Of a stretch of DNA of 64,000 bases, positions 58,899-64,000 are shown one piece after another. Both the position numbers and the translations under genes were made by a program. The stretch comes from Aeoliella sp052161615. Lineage in GTDB: Bacteria; Planctomycetota; Planctomycetia; Pirellulales; Lacipirellulaceae. Location: the NCBI RefSeq assembly GCF_052161615.1, contig NZ_CP197417.1, forward strand, positions 2,294,001 to 2,358,000, read 5' to 3'. The notes under the pieces are model-generated. The model worked only from the letters and a program-made list of their open reading frames with translations. It had not been told where the DNA came from and searched no databases. Position 1 is the first letter of the stretch, and each line of letters opens with the position of its first letter.

Positions 58899-61800
58899 AT
58901 GAAGCGAGCGAAGCGGCATATGGAAGCCCCCAACTACCGCATGAAGCAAGTTCCCACCTCGTGGTGGCCGGCGCTAGTAGTACTCGTTGCGAGCGCCCTG
59001 CTGGCGAACTGCGCGCAGGCTCAGCAGCCGGCGGTCGAGCAACAGGCATTCGCCGTGCAGCACGTCGACCTGGAAACGGCGGCTGCCGAAGCGCGACGCA
59101 TCGTTGCCAACAATCCTGGTAGCGTGGTGTTTGCCGACCGCGAAGCGAAGCGGCTGCTGGTGCAAGGCACTGCGACTCAACTCGCGACGATCAAGGACGC
59201 CATTGCGCGCATCGACCAACCCGCGGCGGCTCCTGTGGCGGGCGGCGACGCCTACCTGCGAGCGTATCCCGTGGCTGCGGAGAAGCGTGCCACGGCGGCG
59301 GCTTGGGCTCAACAATTTCAGGTACCTGCCGGATCGCGGATTGGATTCGACGATCGCAGCGGCCAACTCCTGGTGATGGGGCCGGAAAGCCTGCACCAGT
59401 TCGTGGTATCGCAGCTTGCTGGCACCGCGAGCGCGCCGCAGCCGCAACCGACGATGAACGCGACGGACAATTTGCGCGTGCTTCCCGCACCGACAACAAC
59501 CGCTGGTATCGGCCCGACGCGGCTTCAATTGAATACACTGAATGGCGATCAACTCCATCGCCGCCTCGAACAACTGCTGTCGCGCCAACTGCCCGCCACC
59601 GCGAGTGCGGATGGGCAGCGTGTTGCGTTCCGTGCCGAGATGGTGCCTGGCGCGGGCGTGGTAGTGGAAGCCAATCGCACGACGGGCGACGTGCTGATCT
59701 CGGGCGACGCCAACCAAGTTCGCGCGTGGACAAGCGTGCTCCAAGCCATGGACTCGCCGGTTGCGGCGGGCGGCGTGACTCAGCTTGTGGCCACCAAGCC
59801 CGGCTCGGCTGCCCCCGTGCGGCAAGCGCTCGATGTGATTCGTCAACGTTCGGGCGGGACGATGGTCACGCCGCGCGCTCGCGCTCAGATGGCGAGCATG
59901 TTGTTCCAAGCTCAAGAGGGCGCGGTGCCTCAAGACGGGGGCGCTGTGCAGCCAGGCACTCTGCCCCAACCCGGCTTCGCGCCGCAGGGTGGCCAGGATG
60001 CTGCATCCGAAGACGATCAAGCAGTGGCGGCCGTCCCGTTTACCGGCGATCCTGCCGAAGCGGGGCTCGACGACGCCGAGGGGGCACTGCTTGGTCCCGT
60101 GCAGGTGCAGTTCGTCGAAGGCCTCGACATCATTTTGATTCGCGGTAACAAACGCGATGTCGAGCGAGTGATGGGAATCATCAACCGCATCGAGCAGGTG
60201 AGCGCCGAGACGGTCCCTTCGATCGAAGTCTATCCGCTACAGAACGTCGAAAGCGTGGCGATGGCTCGTCTGCTGGAGCGTGTGTACTCGCAGGTGCTCG
60301 GCCCACGTAGTGGTTCCTTGAGCATCACGCCGCTCGGCAAGCCCAACTCGCTACTGCTGGTGGGTCGTCCCGAAAACGTGACCACGGCGGTCGATCTGAT
60401 TAAACGAATCGACGTGCCGGTGGAGCCGACTACGCGATTCGAAGTGTTCCCCTTACAGCACGCCATTGCAGGCGACGTTAAGCAATTGATTGACGCGTAT
60501 CTTGAAGAAGAGGATGACGACGACGGCACACCAGCTGCTTTGCAACCCAAGGCAATGGTGGTGGCCGATTTTCGGACGAACTCGATCTTCGTCAACGCCG
60601 GACCACGTGACATGGCCGAGATCGCCGCGTTGATCCGCAAGGTGGACGTCGCTCGCGGGACAGCAGTCGACGAAGTTCGCATTTTCCCACTCAAGAATGC
60701 CCTGGCGACCGAACTCGCCGAAGTGCTCCGCACGGCGGTGCTGGCTCGCGAAGAAGGAGCAGCTCAAGAAGGTGGCACCGCTGTCTCTGCACGCGTGTCG
60801 GCACTGCGATTCGTAACCATCGATCCCGAGAACCAACGTCAGCTGGAGTCGGGCGTGCTGGCGAACATTCGCATTGCGGCCGACGCCCAGGCCAACACGC
60901 TGGTAATCACCGCTCCGAGCGAAAGCATGGAGCTGATCGAGGCGCTCATTGAACAACTGGATGGTGTGCCTAACGCCGAAGCCGAGATCAAAGTATTCAC
61001 GATCGTCAATGGCGACGCCGTGAGCCTGGTTGAGATGCTCAATGGCCTGTTTGGCACCACCGAAGATGGCAACAACGCGGCCCTGGCAGCGGGCGAAAAC
61101 TCGCTGGTTCGTTTGCAGTTCTCGGTCGACCAGCGTACCAACAGCATCATTGCAGCGGGTAGCCGTGCTGACCTAGCAGTGGTTTACGCCATCTTGCTGC
61201 AGCTCGACGCCAGCGACACTCGTCAGCGTCGCACCGAAGTCTATCGCTTGAAGAACTCGCCCGCCGAAGACGTGGCACTCGCTCTGAACGAGTGGCTGCG
61301 GACCGAACGCGAGGCGGAAGCCGCCGCGGAACTGGCCATTAGCCCGTTCGAGCAAATCGAACGCGAAGTGGTGATCGTTCCAGAACTAGTGAGTAATAGC
61401 CTGATCGTCAGTGCCACGCCGAGGTACTTCGAAGAGATCGCCGCCCTGGTGGATGAGCTCGACGAACGCCCCGCAATGGTGATGATCCAAGTGCTGATCG
61501 CCGAAGTGCGACTCAACGATACCGACGAATTCGGCGTCGAGCTCGGCTTGCAGGACTCGCTGCTGTTCGACCGCTCGGCGATCGACGACTTCCAAACCAT
61601 TAACACCACGACCACGTCGCAAACCGCGGGTGGTGCGACGGTGACTACGGAGCAGCAGACGGTGATCAACTCGTCGCTCGCCCCTGGTTTTAACTTCAAC
61701 AATCAGCCGCTTGGCAATAACGGTAGCACCAACGCGCTGGCGAATGCGGGCAACGTCGCTGCCCAGGGCTTGTCGAACTTTGCCCTGAACCGTGTGAATC

Positions 61801-62768
61801 CAGACCTGGGCTTCGGTGGTTTCGTGTTCTCGGCGAGCAGTAACAGCGTTAGCACGCTGCTGCGAGCTCTGCAGGAAAGCCGCCGCCTCGAAGTTCTTAG
61901 CCGTCCGCAGATCACGGCACTCGACAACCAGCAGGCGATTATCCAGGTTGGCCAGCGAGTGCCGCGGGTGCAGGGCACCAGCATCACGACCTTCGGTCAG
62001 CAGAACACCGTGGTGTACGAACCGGTCGGTATTATCCTGCAGGTTCGCCCTCGCGTGAGCCCCGATGGCATGGTGGTCATGGAAATTCAGGCCGAGAAGT
62101 CGCAGGTCGGTTCCGAAGCCGAAGGTATTCCCATCTTCACCGGTGTGGACGGCAGCGTGGTGCGGGCACCGCGTATCGACCAGATCACGGCGTACTCGAC
62201 GGTTGCCGCGGCTTCGGGCCAGACGATCGTGCTGAGTGGTTTGCTCACGAAGCGTACGTTCGACGTCCATCGTAGCGTCCCGATTCTCTCGCAGATCCCG
62301 TTGATTGGCGACCTGTTCCGCTACGACGGGGTGAGCGAAGAACGCACCGAGCTCTTGATCATCCTCACACCACGCGTCATTCGTAGCGAACTCGACGCCG
62401 AGATGATCAAGCAGGTGGAATCGGCCCGTATGAGTTGGGTGCTGTGCGACGTGATTCGGATGCACGGACCGAGCGGGCTAAAGAGCCGGTGCGATGATTG
62501 GAGTGGTGCGGAGGCCGAGAGCCTGTATCCCACGCACGTGCCGACTGAACAGGAGATGGAGATTCAACTCGAACCGACTCCGACGATGGCGGAACCGGTG
62601 ATGGAAGGTCCGATCATGCCTCCAGGCAGCGTACCGCCACCACAGCGGATTCAAGTGATCCTGCCCGAGTCGCAATCGTCGACCGACCCGACTTGGCAAA
62701 CCTATCAGGAGCCGACGCCCGCGAGCTACACCGAGAATGGCGTCCAAGTGATACCGCCAACCAAATAG
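58899..62768 (+). CDS. gspD: Giant GspD/PulD-type secretin
   Basis: A 1,289-residue outer-membrane secretin, about twice the usual 650-700. A signal peptide (WWPALVVLVASALLANCAQA) is followed by eight to nine N-type ring domains. The last five are clear by their repeated start motif: VYPLQNVESVAMA, VFPLQHAIAGDVK, IFPLKNALATELA, VFTIVNGDAVSLV, VYRLKNSPAEDVA. The secretin core (about 860-1180) has MVMIQVLIAEVRLNDTDEFG, EVLSRPQITALDNQQAIIQV and VPILSQIPLIGDLFRY. A C-terminal extension rich in Pro/Glu/Gln remains, perhaps for a pilotin. Exact start uncertain: ATGs at 58899, 58920 and 58941 all precede the signal peptide. Confidence 0.9.
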   Translation: MKRAKRHMEAPNYRMKQVPTSWWPALVVLVASALLANCAQAQQPAVEQQAFAVQHVDLETAAAEARRIVANNPGSVVFADREAKRLLVQGTATQLATIKDAIARIDQPAAAPVAGGDAYLRAYPVAAEKRATAAAWAQQFQVPAGSRIGFDDRSGQLLVMGPESLHQFVVSQLAGTASAPQPQPTMNATDNLRVLPAPTTTAGIGPTRLQLNTLNGDQLHRRLEQLLSRQLPATASADGQRVAFRAEMVPGAGVVVEANRTTGDVLISGDANQVRAWTSVLQAMDSPVAAGGVTQLVATKPGSAAPVRQALDVIRQRSGGTMVTPRARAQMASMLFQAQEGAVPQDGGAVQPGTLPQPGFAPQGGQDAASEDDQAVAAVPFTGDPAEAGLDDAEGALLGPVQVQFVEGLDIILIRGNKRDVERVMGIINRIEQVSAETVPSIEVYPLQNVESVAMARLLERVYSQVLGPRSGSLSITPLGKPNSLLLVGRPENVTTAVDLIKRIDVPVEPTTRFEVFPLQHAIAGDVKQLIDAYLEEEDDDDGTPAALQPKAMVVADFRTNSIFVNAGPRDMAEIAALIRKVDVARGTAVDEVRIFPLKNALATELAEVLRTAVLAREEGAAQEGGTAVSARVSALRFVTIDPENQRQLESGVLANIRIAADAQANTLVITAPSESMELIEALIEQLDGVPNAEAEIKVFTIVNGDAVSLVEMLNGLFGTTEDGNNAALAAGENSLVRLQFSVDQRTNSIIAAGSRADLAVVYAILLQLDASDTRQRRTEVYRLKNSPAEDVALALNEWLRTEREAEAAAELAISPFEQIEREVVIVPELVSNSLIVSATPRYFEEIAALVDELDERPAMVMIQVLIAEVRLNDTDEFGVELGLQDSLLFDRSAIDDFQTINTTTTSQTAGGATVTTEQQTVINSSLAPGFNFNNQPLGNNGSTNALANAGNVAAQGLSNFALNRVNPDLGFGGFVFSASSNSVSTLLRALQESRRLEVLSRPQITALDNQQAIIQVGQRVPRVQGTSITTFGQQNTVVYEPVGIILQVRPRVSPDGMVVMEIQAEKSQVGSEAEGIPIFTGVDGSVVRAPRIDQITAYSTVAAASGQTIVLSGLLTKRTFDVHRSVPILSQIPLIGDLFRYDGVSEERTELLIILTPRVIRSELDAEMIKQVESARMSWVLCDVIRMHGPSGLKSRCDDWSGAEAESLYPTHVPTEQEMEIQLEPTPTMAEPVMEGPIMPPGSVPPPQRIQVILPESQSSTDPTWQTYQEPTPASYTENGVQVIPPTK

Positions 62769-62829
62769 CTCGAAGAAGTCTGGCCAATTGATCGCTTCTA
62801 CGTTTCGTAACTCGTGCCTTGTCGATGCC

Positions 62830-63915
62830 ATGAATACTCGCTTCCACTATTTCACGTTGCTCGCCCTGGGTGCCTGCGGACTGCTGACGCTCGTGTCGGG
62901 ATGTCAGTCGATGGGCAAGAAGATGGCCGCGGCGAATCCGATGAAGTCGTGGAACGAGGAGGAAGTCGAGATCGACGTTCCCGATCGCGTGGTCTCGACC
63001 TGGACCGAAGCGGTGCTTCATAAAGACGGGCAAGGCACGCGTGGATTCGGCGGACGCCTGTTCTTCTACAATCGCAAATCCGACAAACCGATTCGTGTGG
63101 CCGGCCAGTTGGTGGTGTACGCGTTTGCCGAAGATGGTCGCGAACAGACCGACAATTGCCCGACAAAACGCTACGTATTTCCGCCGCAGCAGCTTGCCAA
63201 GCACGAGAGCAAGGACGAGGAGGCATCGGAAATCGGTGTGTCGTATAGTGTGTGGCTGCCGTGGGATGCCGCAGGTGGACCACAGTCGGATATCAGCTTG
63301 ATCGCTCGCTTCGAGCCCATCCAGGGGGGCGGGCTCATCGTGAGCGAACAAGCGCGTCAGCGTCTAACGGGGGCGGTTCGGCAAGAAACGATGTTGGCGA
63401 AGGAGCCAAAGGAATCGCCCATCCAGCGGACTTCGTTCAACTCCACACCGGAAGCGAGCCAAGCCACAATCGCAAACTTCGAGCAGCCCCTCGCCGAGCC
63501 AGCGAACAAGCTGGGCGTAACGGCCACTACCATCGCTCTACCCGGCAGGTACGCGGCTCCGTCGTCGATTGGCACGGGGACCAAGCCACAGCAGCCCGGG
63601 AAGGTTCACACCAGAACTCTGCCCGCAACTATCCCAAGCGCACCGGTGACGGTGCCAGCGATGAACAAGCCGGCAACGACGGTGCCGGCCAGCGCGGCGA
63701 TCGTGCCACCGGGGATGATGACCGAGAATCGAATTCCTTCCGCGGCTTCTCAATCCTCAGCGCCGGTAATGGGATCGGCCTTAATCACCGGCGGCGAGCA
63801 GGCTCCAGGCGAACCAGCCGCCTTCCAGCCAACACCGATGGGCACCTCGGTGAAGATGCTCACTCCTGGGGAGTCGGTACGGCAATCGCTTCAGCCACGG
63901 TCATTTGGTTCGTAA
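62830..63915 (+). CDS. Lipoprotein downstream of the secretin
   Basis: A 361-residue lipoprotein. The leader ends in the lipobox LVSGC (about residue 23). A folded domain follows (NEEEVEIDVPDRVVSTWTEA, FGGRLFFYNRKSDKPIRVAG, LVVYAFAEDGREQTDN). The second half is a Pro/Thr/Ala-rich, probably disordered tail. The family is not recognised, but its place 61 bp after gspD suggests an outer-membrane accessory of the secretion system, for example a pilotin-like role; this is inference from position only. The ATG at 62830 was chosen over 62788 because it starts the lipoprotein leader directly. Confidence 0.72.
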   Translation: MNTRFHYFTLLALGACGLLTLVSGCQSMGKKMAAANPMKSWNEEEVEIDVPDRVVSTWTEAVLHKDGQGTRGFGGRLFFYNRKSDKPIRVAGQLVVYAFAEDGREQTDNCPTKRYVFPPQQLAKHESKDEEASEIGVSYSVWLPWDAAGGPQSDISLIARFEPIQGGGLIVSEQARQRLTGAVRQETMLAKEPKESPIQRTSFNSTPEASQATIANFEQPLAEPANKLGVTATTIALPGRYAAPSSIGTGTKPQQPGKVHTRTLPATIPSAPVTVPAMNKPATTVPASAAIVPPGMMTENRIPSAASQSSAPVMGSALITGGEQAPGEPAAFQPTPMGTSVKMLTPGESVRQSLQPRSFGS

Positions 63916-64000
63916 CCGTCAGCACGCCTGGCTGCTGAGAAAGTAGTTGCGAGACGAGCATCTGCTCGAAGTCGTCCTTCGCCACTCCTGTGACAATGAC
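63860..64000 (-). CDS. BON-domain-like protein, C-terminal end only
   Basis: A minus-strand frame open at the right edge of the window, 46 residues long, ends at a TGA at 63860-63862. It reads VIVTGVAKDDFEQMLVSQLL and then QQPGVLTVTNQMTVAEA, the pattern of the last strand-helix-strand of a BON domain (Gly before the helix, PGV turn, then a strand). It overlaps the end of the lipoprotein gene by 56 bp in convergent orientation. The real gene must continue beyond the window. Confidence 0.5.
   Translation of the reverse strand, partial: VIVTGVAKDDFEQMLVSQLLSQQPGVLTVTNQMTVAEAIAVPTPQE

Overview
The window is a GC-rich chromosomal segment of a planctomycete, most likely of the Pirellula group (order Pirellulales). 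The lineage call rests on several marks occurring together: two DUF1559 pseudopilin-like proteins with the H-X9-DG motif, PEP-CTERM and dockerin exoproteins, a CotH-family exoprotein, a bacterial tetrahydromethanopterin (H4MPT) biosynthesis operon, and a type II secretion locus with an unusually long secretin. No rRNA, tRNA, CRISPR array, transposase or phage gene was seen.

Layout. 1-1839 is the 3' part of an exported transglutaminase-like/TPR protein. 1840-2740 is gene-free and built of small dispersed repeats. 2741-11522 holds a bile-acid-symporter-like transporter, an NtrC-type sigma-54 activator, a VIT1/CCC1-type transporter, an SLC13 permease and a stress block. That block consists of a BON protein and Hsp20, a sensor kinase whose PAS domain resembles the FixL heme domain, and two universal stress proteins. 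Both stress transcription units have good -24/-12 (sigma-54) promoters, each with a related GTGCGAAC dyad at the same distance upstream, which suggests one regulon. 11612-19133 (minus) encodes exported proteins: a phosphoesterase, a GH51 arabinofuranosidase, a CotH protein and a PQQ-type beta-propeller.

19228-25176 is a compact H4MPT operon: SDR, DHPS-like protein, pabB, pabA, DUF447 protein and RFAP-synthase-like protein. The SDR has lost its usual catalytic Ser and Tyr. 25209-32103 holds housekeeping genes (dapA, pdxJ, mgtE, rnc, a flavoprotein). 32104-32712 repeats the same repeat modules seen at 1840-2110. A YeiH-type exporter with a coupled small membrane protein follows, then a nucleoside-salvage cluster (deoC, two diverged purine nucleoside phosphorylases, deoA).

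39048-48136 holds exoproteins, two DUF1559 proteins, two PEP-CTERM proteins, an AMP nucleosidase and a Spy/LTXXQ-like protein. 48465-62768 is a type II secretion/type IV-pilus-like operon in the order E, F, G, H, I, J, K, L(PilM-like), M(PilO-like, with a PilP/GspC-like tail), D. Its minor pseudopilins carry low-complexity tails or linkers. A strong hairpin follows gspG. Tandem CTCACCTA octamers and ATGACCA heptamers sit between some genes. A lipoprotein and the end of a convergent BON protein close the window.
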